A stretch of DNA of 64,000 nt, taken from NCBI GenBank assembly GCA_014359885.1, contig JACIYN010000027.1, forward strand, positions 62,001 to 126,000, in the 5' to 3' direction. Below the pieces are notes generated by a model. It was not told where the DNA came from, did not search any database, and saw only the letters and a list, made by a program, of their open reading frames with translations. Shown in pieces: positions 8,862 through 17,426 of this stretch. The position numbers were made by a program, and so were the translations under genes. The stretch comes from Desulfacinum sp. (GTDB lineage Bacteria > Desulfobacterota > Syntrophobacteria > Syntrophobacterales > DSM-9756). The stretch's first letter is position 1; each line of letters opens with the position of its first letter.

Positions 8862-8959
8862 CATCACCCATCCCCCATCACCCATCACCCATCACTCATC
8901 ACTCATCACCCATCACCCATCACTCGTCACTCGTCACTCGTCACCCATCACTCATCACG
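8862..8959. repeat. Heptanucleotide array, unit CATCACY, fourteen copies
   Basis: Fourteen uninterrupted 7-bp units run from 8862 to 8959. They are CATCACC, CATCACT or CGTCACY, with one CATCCCC and a last unit CATCACG. It is the reverse complement of the array at 3403-3451. The last two units overlap the end of the threonine ammonia-lyase gene and contain its stop (8955-8957). Confidence 0.92.
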
Positions 8960-10154
8960 GAACCAATTGATATCCCTCAGTCTTCAGCGCCTCCGTAAGG
9001 GCTTCCATGTGGTCGAACCCGCGGGTCTCCACCTCCAATTCCACACGGGTCACATGGAGAGGCAGGTCGGGCACGTTGCGGTCGTGGTAGATGTGCAGCA
9101 CGTTGGCTCCCTGGGCCGCCACCACCCCCAAGAGGCGTGCCAGCGATCCGGGCACGTCGTCCACCTGCACGGTGAACCGCATGAGCCGTCCGCTCTTGAG
9201 AAGCCCCTTGGTGAGCACCCGTCCCAACAGGGGACTGTCCACGTTCCCTCCGCTGACCACCAGAACCACTTTGCGGCCCTTTTCGCAGCGCACCGCACCC
9301 GTCAGCAGGGCCCCCAAGGGCACCGCGCCGGCTCCCTCGGCCAGGACCTTTTTTCTCTCCAGGAGAAGCAGCAGGGCCTCGGCAATGTGCTCCTCATCCA
9401 CCGTCACCACCCGGTCCACGCGGCGGCGGATCACCTCAAAGGTCTTCTCTCCCAACCGCTTCACGGCAATCCCGTCGGCGATGGACTGCGCGCTTCCCAC
9501 CGCCACCAGTCGTCCGGTACGCAACGCTTCGCTTGCCGAAGGGCAGACGGCCGCCTCCACCCCCACCACCTGGGTTCGGGGTCGAAGGGCTTTGATGGCG
9601 GTGCCGATGCCACCGATCAGGCCTCCGCCTCCCACGGGCACCAACACCAGGTCGGGATCGGGAAGGTCTTGCAGGATCTCCAGGCCCACGGTGCCCTGGC
9701 CCGCCATGATGTCCTCGTCGTCGAAGGGATGGATGAAGGTCCGCCCTTCCCGGCTCAACTCCAAGGCCTTATCCAGGCTTTCACTCAAGCTGGTCCCGTG
9801 CAGGATCACGTCTCCGCCGTAGTTTCGCGTGGCGATCTGCTTCGTGATGGAGGCCCAGACGGGCATGACGATCACCGCCGGAACGCCGGCCTGCCGGGCC
9901 GCCAGGGCCACTCCCTGGGCGTGGTTTCCCGCCGAGGCCGCCACAACCCCCCGGGGTCCGAGCTTGTCTCGATTTTTGAGGATCTTGTAGGTGGCGCCGC
10001 GGACCTTGAAGGATCCCGTCTTTTGCAGGTTTTCCAGCTTCAGGTACACGTCGGCTCCGAACAGGTCGCTCAACGTGGGCGAATAGACCAACGGCGTGCG
10101 GATGATCCTTCCCTTTAGGACCCGCGCGGCATCCCGGATCCGGTCCAATTCCAT
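8955..10154 (-). CDS. ilvA: Threonine ammonia-lyase (PLP-dependent, short form with ACT domain)
   Basis: A 399-residue fold-type II PLP enzyme. GSFKVRGATYKIL holds the Schiff-base Lys, SAGNHAQGVA the substrate loop and VPVGGGGLIGG the phosphate-binding Gly loop. A C-terminal ACT-like domain (~325-399, RFTVQVDDVPGSLARLLGVV) is typical of the single-ACT catabolic-like form. It converts threonine to 2-oxobutyrate and ammonia, feeding isoleucine synthesis or catabolism. Start at 10154, preceded by GGAGAAG and only 2 bp after the dinB stop, so the two are co-transcribed. The stop lies in the heptamer array. Confidence 0.93.
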   Translation of the reverse strand: MELDRIRDAARVLKGRIIRTPLVYSPTLSDLFGADVYLKLENLQKTGSFKVRGATYKILKNRDKLGPRGVVAASAGNHAQGVALAARQAGVPAVIVMPVWASITKQIATRNYGGDVILHGTSLSESLDKALELSREGRTFIHPFDDEDIMAGQGTVGLEILQDLPDPDLVLVPVGGGGLIGGIGTAIKALRPRTQVVGVEAAVCPSASEALRTGRLVAVGSAQSIADGIAVKRLGEKTFEVIRRRVDRVVTVDEEHIAEALLLLLERKKVLAEGAGAVPLGALLTGAVRCEKGRKVVLVVSGGNVDSPLLGRVLTKGLLKSGRLMRFTVQVDDVPGSLARLLGVVAAQGANVLHIYHDRNVPDLPLHVTRVELEVETRGFDHMEALTEALKTEGYQLVP

Positions 10155-10156
10155 GT

Positions 10157-11362
10157 TCACCAGTCTTCTCCTTCTCCGTCGTCTTTTTCCGTAAGCAGCG
10201 TGAGATCCCACAGGCGGCCGCGTCGCACGGCACCGGCTCCGTACCTGTGGCGAATCGCGTCCAGGGCCGTGTCCAGCCGCCTTCTGCGGTTTTCTTCCCT
10301 GTTTTCGAAAAGGTGGAGCTGGCCCCGTCCCGCGGAAAGGCCGCTGACGCTCACGCCCGTGAGCCGTATCTTCCGGCCGCGGGGCACACCGGCAAAAAGA
10401 GCCAGCACCTCGCCATAAATGGTTTCCGTGCTGTCGGTGGGCAGGGGCAGCGTGCGGCTTCGGGTGATCTGCTTGAAGTCGTCGTACTTCACCTTGAGGG
10501 TCACGGTACGGCCAAGGATGCCCCGCCGTCGCAAGCGCCGGGCCACACGGTCCGACTGCAGCAGCAGCCACTTGTGGAGGACGGCATCCTCGGCCAGATC
10601 TTCCTCGAAGGTGTTTTCCGCTCCGATGGACTTGGCGGGCCTCTGAGGGTTCACCGGATCCGGATCCACGCCAGAGGCCCTCTCGTAGATCCATCGTCCC
10701 GCCCTGTCTCCGAACCTTCTCGTCCAAAAGGTTACAGGCTGCGCCGTCACCTGCCCGCAAGTCCTGACGCCCAGGACGCTCAGCTTCTGCAGGGTCTTGG
10801 GACCGATCCCCGGGACCTTGGCCACCGGGAAGTCTTGGAGAAACGATCTTATTGCGTCGGGAGGAATCATGGTCAGGCCGTCCGGCTTGTTCTGATCCGA
10901 GGCGATCTTAGCCAGCAGCTTGTTGGGGGCGATCCCGACGGAGCAGGTAAGGCCCGTGGCCCGGCGGATTCTGTCCTTGATCCTTTGAGCCGTTACCTCG
11001 GGCGGTCCGTGGAGTTCCTCCGTTCCCGTGAGGTCCACGAAGGCCTCGTCGATGGAAAGGGGCTCCACCAACGGCGACAGGCTCCGCAGGATGTCCATCA
11101 CGACTTGGGAGACTTGCTGGTAGCGGCGCATCCGCACGGGCCGAACCACCAGATGCGGGCATTTTTGGAGTGCCTGGAACATGGGCATGGCGGAATGAAT
11201 GCCGTACCGGCGCGCCTCGTAGGAGGCGGCGGAAACCACCCCCCTTTTCCCTCCGCCCACCACCACCGGGCGTCCGCGAAGTGCCGGATCGTCGTGTTGC
11301 TCCACCGAAGCGTAAAAGGCGTCCATGTCCAGATGCAGAATCGTGCGCACCCTTTGCTTCAT
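10157..11362 (-). CDS. dinB: DNA polymerase IV
   Basis: A 401-residue Y-family polymerase. HLDMDAFYASVEQ and SIDEAFVDLTG carry the catalytic acidic residues, followed by the little-finger domain and a sliding-clamp-binding motif QLHLF near residue 365. It performs translesion synthesis. The start overlaps the upstream methyltransferase stop in an ATGA arrangement. No LexA box was recognised, so SOS control is not shown. Confidence 0.95.
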   Translation of the reverse strand: MKQRVRTILHLDMDAFYASVEQHDDPALRGRPVVVGGGKRGVVSAASYEARRYGIHSAMPMFQALQKCPHLVVRPVRMRRYQQVSQVVMDILRSLSPLVEPLSIDEAFVDLTGTEELHGPPEVTAQRIKDRIRRATGLTCSVGIAPNKLLAKIASDQNKPDGLTMIPPDAIRSFLQDFPVAKVPGIGPKTLQKLSVLGVRTCGQVTAQPVTFWTRRFGDRAGRWIYERASGVDPDPVNPQRPAKSIGAENTFEEDLAEDAVLHKWLLLQSDRVARRLRRRGILGRTVTLKVKYDDFKQITRSRTLPLPTDSTETIYGEVLALFAGVPRGRKIRLTGVSVSGLSAGRGQLHLFENREENRRRRLDTALDAIRHRYGAGAVRRGRLWDLTLLTEKDDGEGEDW

Positions 11363-11997
11363 GGCCTGCTCCCCGCTTCCGGATCCGTTCGCAAAGCCAA
11401 GACGGCCATCCAGGTGTAGCTTCCCGATGGTGGGATGCCGAAGAAGCTCTCATCTCCCCGAGTCCTCTCCAGGACGACAAAACCGGCTTCCTTCAGTTGA
11501 GCCATGACGGGCGCCAGGTGAAAGTCCTGGAATCCGGAAACGAGGAGCAGACCGCCCACAGCCACACGCTGCATGGTTTCCTTGCCGATCTCCAGCCAGA
11601 CGTGCCAGGGAACGTTGGCCGCCACGAACGAAAACGAACGGCGAACGCAGTCCACGGATCCCACCACCCAGGCCGATTGGGTCTCCATGCCGTTTTCCAG
11701 TGCGTTTCGGGCGGCCCCCCAAACGGACGGGCCGTGAACGTCCACCCCCACGGCCCAGCGGGCACCCAGGTGGACGGCCGCCAGGGCCAGGATCCCGGAG
11801 GCGCATCCCACATCCAGAAACGTGCCCCCTTCCAGCTTTGTGCGGTGCTTTGCCAGCATCTCCACGCAGAGCCGGCTGGTCACGTGCCGCGGGTGAAATC
11901 CCCGGGGCGTCCGGACCACCAGATTCCCGGTTCGCTTTTCCCAGGGGAAAATCGGCGAGACATGGATGCGAAAAGGGGCGTTCACGGGCAGTCGCAT
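11359..11997 (-). CDS. PrmA-like SAM-dependent methyltransferase
   Basis: A 212-residue protein with a class I methyltransferase fold: TFLDVGCASGILALAAVHLG is motif I, GVDVHG the acidic motif II, and FVAANVPWHVW resembles the NPP(Y/F)-type motif IV region of the L11 methyltransferase family. Shorter than PrmA (about 290 aa), it lacks the N-terminal L11-recognition domain, so the substrate is uncertain. The ATG at 11997 overlaps tatD by 16 bp and the stop overlaps dinB by 4 bp, so translation is coupled. Confidence 0.8.
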   Translation of the reverse strand: MRLPVNAPFRIHVSPIFPWEKRTGNLVVRTPRGFHPRHVTSRLCVEMLAKHRTKLEGGTFLDVGCASGILALAAVHLGARWAVGVDVHGPSVWGAARNALENGMETQSAWVVGSVDCVRRSFSFVAANVPWHVWLEIGKETMQRVAVGGLLLVSGFQDFHLAPVMAQLKEAGFVVLERTRGDESFFGIPPSGSYTWMAVLALRTDPEAGSRP

Positions 11998-12755
11998 GAC
12001 GATGCCTCGTCCCGGGGCCGGAGTCCGAAAAAGATCTCGGCGTTTCGGGTGGTCCGCCGGGCTGTTTCTTCCACGGAGAGCTCCTTCAGCGCGGCCAAGG
12101 CCTTCAGGGTGATCCAGACGTGGGCGGGTTCCGCCGGGCGTCCCTGATAGGCCACGGGGGCGTCCGTTTCCACCAGGATCCGGTCCAGGGGCGCGCGTTC
12201 CATGGCGGGGCGGTGTTTGGTGTGCATGGCCAGGGCCGGGGTGGCCGAAACGTAATAGCCTGCGGCCAGGATCTCCTCCAGCACGTCCAGCGGGCCGCTG
12301 TACCAATGGAAGACGACTCGGCGAACCCCCGCTTCCCGCACCATGGAAAGGCAGCGCTGGTGGGAAAAGCGGCTGTGAACGATGACCGGCTTGTCCAACT
12401 GGGCGGCCGATTCCAGAAGGCGCCGAAACACCTGGCGCTGCAGCTCCTTGTTCACCTTTACGCGGTAGTCCAGGCCCACCTCCCCCAACGCCACGCAACG
12501 GGGAAGAAGCCGCCGTATCTCAGCCAGCGTCTCTTCCACCTGATCCGCACGCACGCTCCAGGGATGATACCCCACCGCCGGAAGCACCACAGCGGGGAAC
12601 CGATCGGCCAGGGCCATGGAACGCCGGTTCGATTCCAGGTCCATCCCTACGGACACGATCCGCGCAACCCCGCTTTCCACGGCTCGCCGGACGACGGGTT
12701 CCGGATCGTCGAAATCGTGCAGATGGGCGTGCCCATCAATCACCGGAATCGGCAT
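11982..12755 (-). CDS. TatD family metal-dependent hydrolase
   Basis: A 257-residue TatD-type amidohydrolase starting MPIPVIDGHAHLHDFDDPEP. The HAHLH metal site, GEVGLDYR, KPVIVHSR, VFHWYSG and a late LVETDAPV give the full metal-ligand set. Family members are 3'-5' DNA exonucleases/hydrolases, which fits a neighbourhood with nth and dinB. Overlaps nth by 20 bp and the methyltransferase by 16 bp. Confidence 0.9.
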   Translation of the reverse strand: MPIPVIDGHAHLHDFDDPEPVVRRAVESGVARIVSVGMDLESNRRSMALADRFPAVVLPAVGYHPWSVRADQVEETLAEIRRLLPRCVALGEVGLDYRVKVNKELQRQVFRRLLESAAQLDKPVIVHSRFSHQRCLSMVREAGVRRVVFHWYSGPLDVLEEILAAGYYVSATPALAMHTKHRPAMERAPLDRILVETDAPVAYQGRPAEPAHVWITLKALAALKELSVEETARRTTRNAEIFFGLRPRDEASSCDCP

Positions 12756-13386
12756 CGCAATACTCCTGTACGGGACACCGGGAACAAAGGGGATTGCGCG
12801 GCCGGCAGATCGTCTGACCGTGCTTGACCAGCAGGTCGTTCACCAGAAGAAGCCACCTTTCCGGAAGCAAATCGGACAGCTCCCGCTCCGTCTCTTCCGG
12901 TCTTTCCGTATGAACCACTCCCAAGCGATTGCCGATGCGGTGGACATGGGTGTCCACCGGAACCGCGGGTCTCCGAAATCCGTAAACCAACACACAGGCG
13001 GCCGTCTTTCGGCCCACGCCGGGAAGAGCCAGCAGATCCTCCATCGCGTCGGGCACATGCCCCCCGTGCCGTTCGCAAAGGATCCGGGCGATTTCCTTCA
13101 GGCGAGCCGCCTTGGTCTTAAAGAAGTTGACCGGCCTGACCAACTCCTGGAGGATCTCCACCGGGGCGTCTGCCAGACTCGCCGCATCCGGGTACCGGGC
13201 CAGGACGGCCCGGGCGGCCGCATCGGTCATTTCATCGCGGGTGCGGTGGGACAGCACCGTCCCCACAAGCACCCGAAAGGGATCCCGGCGGGTGTGCCAA
13301 TTCCAGGGCGTGGTGCCGTAGCGTTCCGCCAGGATTTCCAGGATCTTTACGGCCTTCCGGTTCTTCTCCGTGGTTCCGTTTTCCAT
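12736..13386 (-). CDS. nth: Endonuclease III
   Basis: A 216-residue DNA glycosylase/AP lyase. The helix-hairpin-helix LPGVGRKTAACVLVYGF carries the catalytic Lys, PVDTHVHRIGNRLG the catalytic Asp, and the C-terminal [4Fe-4S] loop is C-x6-C-x2-C-x5-C (CRPRNPLCSRCPVQEYC). It removes oxidised pyrimidines. The chosen ATG at 13386 gives family length. An ATG at 13470, with AGGA just upstream, would add 28 residues and is a real alternative. Repeat DNA begins just upstream. Confidence 0.92.
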   Translation of the reverse strand: MENGTTEKNRKAVKILEILAERYGTTPWNWHTRRDPFRVLVGTVLSHRTRDEMTDAAARAVLARYPDAASLADAPVEILQELVRPVNFFKTKAARLKEIARILCERHGGHVPDAMEDLLALPGVGRKTAACVLVYGFRRPAVPVDTHVHRIGNRLGVVHTERPEETERELSDLLPERWLLLVNDLLVKHGQTICRPRNPLCSRCPVQEYCDADSGD

Positions 13387-13509
13387 TTTCCCGTCCGCGA
13401 TCGCGGTTTTGAGGGCCTCAAAGCCCGCGCTCCCGCCGCTTCTATCCCCGTGCACTCCCTTGCCGTCCATTCGCGTTCCTGGGAGCCTCTCCGACAATTG
13501 GAAATTTGC

Positions 13510-13657
13510 CTAGGAGCTTGTCCGACAATGGCGAATTTGCTTCGTTCAATGCCCATCCGTCATCCCCCGCGGAAGCGGGGATCCAGGATTTCCAGTAAGT
13601 TATGGACTCCCGCTTGCGCGGGAGTGACGGTCGGCGAAGTTATCGGACAGCCTCCTA
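13510..13657. mobile_element. MITE-like element with terminal inverted repeats
   Basis: A 148-bp element bounded by CTAGGAGCTTGTCCGACAA at the left and its imperfect inverse (TAGGAGGCTGTCCGATAA on the minus strand) at the right. Inside is the widespread repeat with CCCGCGGAAGCGGGGATCCA and its partner ACTCCCGCTTGCGCGGGAGT. A partial extra copy of the left end lies just outside (13482-13509). The right end supplies the TAG stop of the HAD gene. No transposase is present; non-autonomous mobility is inferred. Confidence 0.7.
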
Positions 13658-14305
13658 CAGAAACGGAAGAAGAGCACGCGGAGTCCGCAGGAGAACCTGC
13701 GCGCCGCCTTGAACCAGTTCCTCCGCCGCTCGAAACCCCCACAGGGCCCCCACGGGAAACATGCCCGACGCCACGGCGGTCTTCATGTCCACGGCCGTGT
13801 CTCCCACGTGGATCCAGTCCGAAGGGGGAATCCCGGCGTCCCGGGCGATCTGCCGGGCGGCGGACGGATCGGGCTTCACGGGAGCTCCGGGCGACGCGCC
13901 CACCACCGCATCGAAACGGATCTTGGGAAAGAATCGGGCCACCATGTCTTTGGTGAAGTCGTCCATCTTGTTGGAAAGGACGGCCAGACGCACTCCTTTT
14001 GCCGCAAGGGCGTCCAGAACTTCCGGAATTCCGTCGTAGGGCCGGGTATGGGCATGACCCAAAGCCCGGTACTCTTGGCGCATGGCGGCGACAAAACGAT
14101 GGATCTCCTCCTGGGAGCGGCTGCCGTCGGGAAGCGCGCGCCGCACCAGCCACTCCACGCCGTCACCGACGAACCTCTTGTAGTCAGCCACGGCGTGCGG
14201 GGGGAAACCGTGCCTTCGAAGCACTCGATTCATAGCCTCCGCCAGGTCGGAAATGGTGTCCAGCAATGTTCCATCCAGATCGAAAAGAACGCCCCGAAAA
14301 CGCAT
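13655..14305 (-). CDS. gph: HAD-family hydrolase, phosphoglycolate phosphatase-like
   Basis: A 216-residue HAD phosphatase with motif I FDLDGTLLDT, motif II LAVLSNK, motif III KPDPS and motif IV HVGDTAVDMKTA; the cap lies between I and II. This is the Gph/PpaX type, removing phosphoglycolate or pyrophosphate, but substrate cannot be fixed from sequence. The C-terminus is defined by a TAG within the terminal repeat of the adjoining MITE-like element, so the native end may have been replaced. Confidence 0.85.
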   Translation of the reverse strand: MRFRGVLFDLDGTLLDTISDLAEAMNRVLRRHGFPPHAVADYKRFVGDGVEWLVRRALPDGSRSQEEIHRFVAAMRQEYRALGHAHTRPYDGIPEVLDALAAKGVRLAVLSNKMDDFTKDMVARFFPKIRFDAVVGASPGAPVKPDPSAARQIARDAGIPPSDWIHVGDTAVDMKTAVASGMFPVGALWGFRAAEELVQGGAQVLLRTPRALLPFL

Positions 14306-14733
14306 GTCTTCTCCTTAGTCAGCCAAAAGGCGGTTGCAAACCGCTCCTGCACCCATCATCCGGATAAGGACTTCTTCCCCACCGCCTGCAAAAGCGACCC
14401 GGGGTGACGGCCATGGAATGAAAAATCGTACCACCAACCGACGAAGCGAAACAAGGAGTGTCCAGCCCCTTGGAATTGACAATTTTCGCCGCACGGCGGA
14501 CATCTTGGCATGATTATTCACTTGTCTCTTCCAACGGACTGGGCTAGAAGAGGCGTTGTGGTAAATGGGAAACGTTGTGTTTTCCCAGGTTTTAACGTTT
14601 TTGCGTACGTGTAGTTGGGGTCAGTTCCTGGGGCCCATGGAAGTACGGTCTTCCGCTTGGGCAAGACCATCTCCTGGCTGCCGCCGAGCAAGACCCGACG
14701 AGGCGTACCACAGAAGAGAGGAGTTCTGGAAAC
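14306..14733. other. Intergenic region upstream of the cold-shock gene
   Basis: 428 bp without a supported gene. It holds the divergent upstream regions of gph and the cold-shock gene. TTGACA occurs at 14476-14481 with no convincing -10 at 17 bp. The roughly 170 bp before the cold-shock ATG may be a long 5' leader, as is common for these genes; no structure was confirmed. Confidence 0.4.
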
Positions 14734-14931
14734 ATGGAAGGCCGAGTCAAGTGGTTCAATGAGAAGAAGGGTTATGGCTTCATTGAAACGGACAGCCAGG
14801 GAGACGTCTTTGTTCACTACACGGGCATCCAGGGAGAGGGCTTCCGGACGTTGACCGACGGCGATGCCGTCAGTTTCGAAATTACGGAAACCCCCAAGGG
14901 CCCTCAGGCCATCAACGTGAAGAGAATCTAA
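14734..14931 (+). CDS. Cold-shock domain protein (CspA family)
   Basis: A 65-residue single cold-shock domain protein. RNP1 is KGYGFIE and RNP2 DVFVHYT, in a complete OB fold starting [20 protein letters not shown]. It binds single-stranded RNA/DNA as a chaperone. A GAGGAG site lies 9 bp upstream and a strong terminator follows at 14957, so it is a single-gene transcript. Confidence 0.96.
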   Translation: MEGRVKWFNEKKGYGFIETDSQGDVFVHYTGIQGEGFRTLTDGDAVSFEITETPKGPQAINVKRI

Positions 14932-14956
14932 GCTGAAGACGGACGACGGATAAGGA

Positions 14957-14990
14957 AGCACCCCGGGCCATGTCCGGGGTGCTTTTTTTT
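14957..14990 (+). terminator. Rho-independent terminator after the cold-shock gene
   Basis: Perfect 10-bp stem AGCACCCCGG / CCGGGGTGCT with a 7-nt loop, followed by eight T. Confidence 0.95.
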
Positions 14991-15014
14991 ACCATTTCGC
15001 AATGGGAGAACAGC

Positions 15015-15995
15015 ATGACACAGTTAAGAAGGTTCGCTTTGCTTTGCCTGGTGGCAACTCTCGCCTTCCTGCCTGCCGATCCGGCTGCGGCCGCCGATGC
15101 CGGTCCGGCTGCGGTGGTGAACGGAACGGCCATATCCCGCGACGCCTTCGATCGCCAGATGAACGGCGTTCGCCAAAGCCTGCTGCAGTCGGGCCACCTG
15201 CTCAATGACGTGCAGCTTCGCGATGTCAAGGAGCGGGTTCTGGAAAGCCTCATCGATCGCGAGATCCTCTACCAGGCATCCACCGCCAAGGGCTACAAGG
15301 GAGACTCCCAAGCCGTTGAAGCGCGACTGGCCGACCTCAAGGGCCGATTCGACACCCCGGAGGCCTACACGGAAGCCCTCAAGGGCATGAACCTCACCGA
15401 GGCCTCACTCCGACAAGAGCTTTTGCAAAACAGCGCCATCGAGCAGTTCATCGACAAAGACCTGAGCCGAGGGGTCACGGTGAGCGAGGCGGAGGCGGAA
15501 GCCTTCTACAAGGAGCGCCATGAACTCTTCGAAAGGCCGGAGCGGGTCCATGCCCGTCACATTCTGGCCGCGGTAGCCCCGGACGCTTCCGAAGCGGACA
15601 AGAAGGCGGCCCGGAAAAAGATCGCCGACGCCCAGAAAAGACTCCAAAAGGGCGAAGACTTCGCCGCCGTGGCTTCCGAGATGTCCGACTGTCCGAGTCG
15701 GGAAAAAGGCGGGGATCTGGGGCTGTTCGGCCGTGGGGAGATGGTCGAGCCCTTCGAAAAGGCCGCCTTCGCCCTGGAGCCCGGCAAGATGAGCGATGTG
15801 GTGGAGACCCAGTTCGGCTATCACCTCATTCAGGTAACGGAGAAGAAGCCCGCCGAGACCGTTCCGTTTGCGGACGTGAAGGACACCATCGTGGATCATC
15901 TCCAAAAGCAGAAGGTGAAAAAGGCGGTGGAGCAGTTCATCGGCGAGGCCAAAAGCAAGGCCAAGATCGAACGCACGCCGGTGGATGAGCTCTAG
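15015..15995 (+). CDS. Periplasmic parvulin-type peptidyl-prolyl isomerase (SurA/PpiC-like)
   Basis: A 326-residue protein. MTQLRRFALLCLVATLAFLP plus the AAAADA end is a Sec signal peptide. A SurA-N-like helical chaperone region (~45-175) precedes one parvulin domain (~185-280) with VHARHILAAV, GGDLGLFGRGEMVEPFEKA and TQFGYHLIQV. A GGGAGAAC site places the start at 15015 rather than the upstream in-frame ATG in the terminator. It should assist folding of exported or outer-membrane proteins. Confidence 0.9.
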   Translation: MTQLRRFALLCLVATLAFLPADPAAAADAGPAAVVNGTAISRDAFDRQMNGVRQSLLQSGHLLNDVQLRDVKERVLESLIDREILYQASTAKGYKGDSQAVEARLADLKGRFDTPEAYTEALKGMNLTEASLRQELLQNSAIEQFIDKDLSRGVTVSEAEAEAFYKERHELFERPERVHARHILAAVAPDASEADKKAARKKIADAQKRLQKGEDFAAVASEMSDCPSREKGGDLGLFGRGEMVEPFEKAAFALEPGKMSDVVETQFGYHLIQVTEKKPAETVPFADVKDTIVDHLQKQKVKKAVEQFIGEAKSKAKIERTPVDEL

Positions 15996-16572
15996 CCGCC
16001 TGCCCCGCCCCAACCGAAGGCCGTGCGCGGGGCTCCCCGTGCCTTCCCGGGGCCCGGCCCCTTGGGACCGGTGAACGCCAAGACGAACATGGGCAGACGA
16101 GAACCGTAGGGGCGAAAAATCTTTCGCCCCTACGGTCCAGGTCTCCATCCATCCCAATATCCCGCCTACCATCATGATGCTCCGCCCATGCGCTACCCTG
16201 CATGCGGGAAAGGTCCTTTACGCAGGACCCGGCATGCCGTCGATTCGCCATGCGGTCCGCATCCGGCTCATGCCGGGCTTCGCGACTGTCTTCCGCTGAG
16301 GCCCCAATAACCCTCCACCCCCGTTCCCAGGACTCCTGAGATGAAGCGACGGGAGCGTTGGCAACCGTCCTGCACCGTGCTAAATATGCCGGGCGCAAGC
16401 GGGAGCCTCCAACTTGCCGGGAATGCTGGATCCCCGTTTTCGCAGGGATGATGAAAATCTGCCGCAAGGCGCTCTCGGCCTGTTCTATGATAAGCTCTCA
16501 GCTCATGCGGAAAAACGTCCGCCCGGGCAAGATGCCCCTAAGGCTTAGCGGGAAGGGAGGTGAGCAGAGGCC
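15996..16572. other. 577-bp gene-free region with several repeat fragments
   Basis: No supported gene. It contains the palindrome at 16103-16136, GC-rich inverted segments around 16190-16290, and at about 16425-16451 a fragment GCTGGATCCCCGTTTTCGCA that matches one arm of the repeat inside the element at 13510-13657. Confidence 0.5.
16103..16136. repeat. Palindromic GTAGGGGCGAA repeat, copy 1
   Basis: ACCGTAGGGGCGAAA and its inverse TTTCGCCCCTACGGT flank AATC. Same family as 21695-21728, 40267-40302 and 57741-57774. Confidence 0.85.
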
Positions 16573-16764
16573 ATGGCGGATCATATGGAATGCATGTGCC
16601 AGGATTGCGGCATCTCTTCCCACTTCCTGGTCACAGATCTTTCCTACGATGAGGCGGGGCCGGGGGGAAGGCGACTGGTTCAGAATCTGTTTTGCCCCGA
16701 ATGCGGAGGGCAGCTCTTCGTGGTGGGCCGGGTCGGTGAAGAGCCCCACTACCGGACCGGCTGA
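16573..16764 (+). CDS. Small zinc-ribbon-like protein, function unknown
   Basis: A 63-residue protein starting MADHMECMCQDCGISSHFLV with two CxxC pairs (CQDC, CPEC) about 34 residues apart, consistent with a single zinc ribbon. The start follows a strong GGGAGGTGAG site, the main evidence that it is real. It converges with slyD across a shared hairpin. No family was recognised; zinc binding is inferred. Confidence 0.65.
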   Translation: MADHMECMCQDCGISSHFLVTDLSYDEAGPGGRRLVQNLFCPECGGQLFVVGRVGEEPHYRTG

Positions 16765-16796
16765 AAAAAACGGGCGGGATGAATGCCATCCCGCCC
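16764..16796 (-). terminator. Terminator for slyD
   Basis: On the minus strand GGGCGGGATG / CATCCCGCCC forms a 10-bp stem with a 4-5-nt loop, followed by GTTTTTTT. It lies between convergent genes. Confidence 0.85.
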
Positions 16797-16842
16797 CTCG
16801 CTCTCGTCCTCAAACAGAATCTATCTCAAACGGGCGATCTCG

Positions 16843-17313
16843 TCAGCAGCTGCAGCCGCAACCACAACCGCCCTGGGACGGTTGGTCGCTGATTTCCACC
16901 AGTTCCACGTCGAAATTCAAGGCCTTGCCGGCCAAGAAGTGGTTCAGGTCCAGGGTAATGGCCTCATCGTTCACATCGGTCACGGTGGCGTACACTGTCT
17001 GGTTGTCGTGGGTGGTGAGTGAGAGCACCTGGCCCAGCTGCGGTTCGAAATTGGGAGGCAGTTCCGATCGGGCGAAGGACTGGGTCAACCGCTCGTCCCT
17101 TTCCCCGTAGGCATCCTCGGCGGGAATCCGGAAGCTCTTCTTTTCGTTCACGGCCATCCCCGTGATGGCCTCTTCGAAACCCGGAATGACCTGTCCGGAA
17201 CCCAGCTGGAATTCCAGGGGCTGCCCCCCCTCGCTGGAATCGAAGATCTGCCCGTCATCCAGCTTGCCCGTGTAGTGCACTTTGACGAAATCGCCCTTTT
17301 CCGCTTTCTTCAT
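16843..17313 (-). CDS. slyD: FKBP-type peptidyl-prolyl isomerase, SlyD-like
   Basis: A 156-residue protein: FKBP half-domains (VKVHYTGKLDDGQIFDSSEG, PLEFQLGSGQVIPGFEEAI) surround an IF insert, and the tail GGCGCGCSC is a short Cys-rich metal-binding end like that of SlyD. It catalyses prolyl isomerisation, acts as a chaperone and may pass nickel to hydrogenase assembly. Start at 17313 after AAGGAGAAACAG; the 40 upstream codons lack support. Likely promoter at 17357-17385. Confidence 0.92.
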   Translation of the reverse strand: MKKAEKGDFVKVHYTGKLDDGQIFDSSEGGQPLEFQLGSGQVIPGFEEAITGMAVNEKKSFRIPAEDAYGERDERLTQSFARSELPPNFEPQLGQVLSLTTHDNQTVYATVTDVNDEAITLDLNHFLAGKALNFDVELVEISDQPSQGGCGCGCSC

Positions 17314-17356
17314 CTGTTTCTCCTTACTGTTTCGTTTCTCGGTAATCCTTGAGGCA

Positions 17357-17385
17357 ACCCTAGTGCTCCCCGGATGGTAAGTCAA
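17357..17385 (-). promoter_or_regulatory. Candidate sigma70 promoter for slyD
   Basis: Minus strand TTGACT (17380-17385), 17-bp spacer, TAGGGT (17357-17362), about 45 bp upstream of the slyD start. Confidence 0.4.
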
Positions 17386-17426
17386 GCGTCGCGGCCATCT
17401 TTCTTCCGGCCCCGGGGCGAGACAGG

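Noticed and set aside
8862-8959. Possible CRISPR array
   Set aside because: Units are 7 bp, contiguous and without spacers, and no cas genes are nearby.
14476-14504. Sigma70 promoter for the cold-shock gene at a TTGACA
   Set aside because: No acceptable -10 at 16-18 bp, and the site is over 200 bp from the gene; recorded only as part of the gap.
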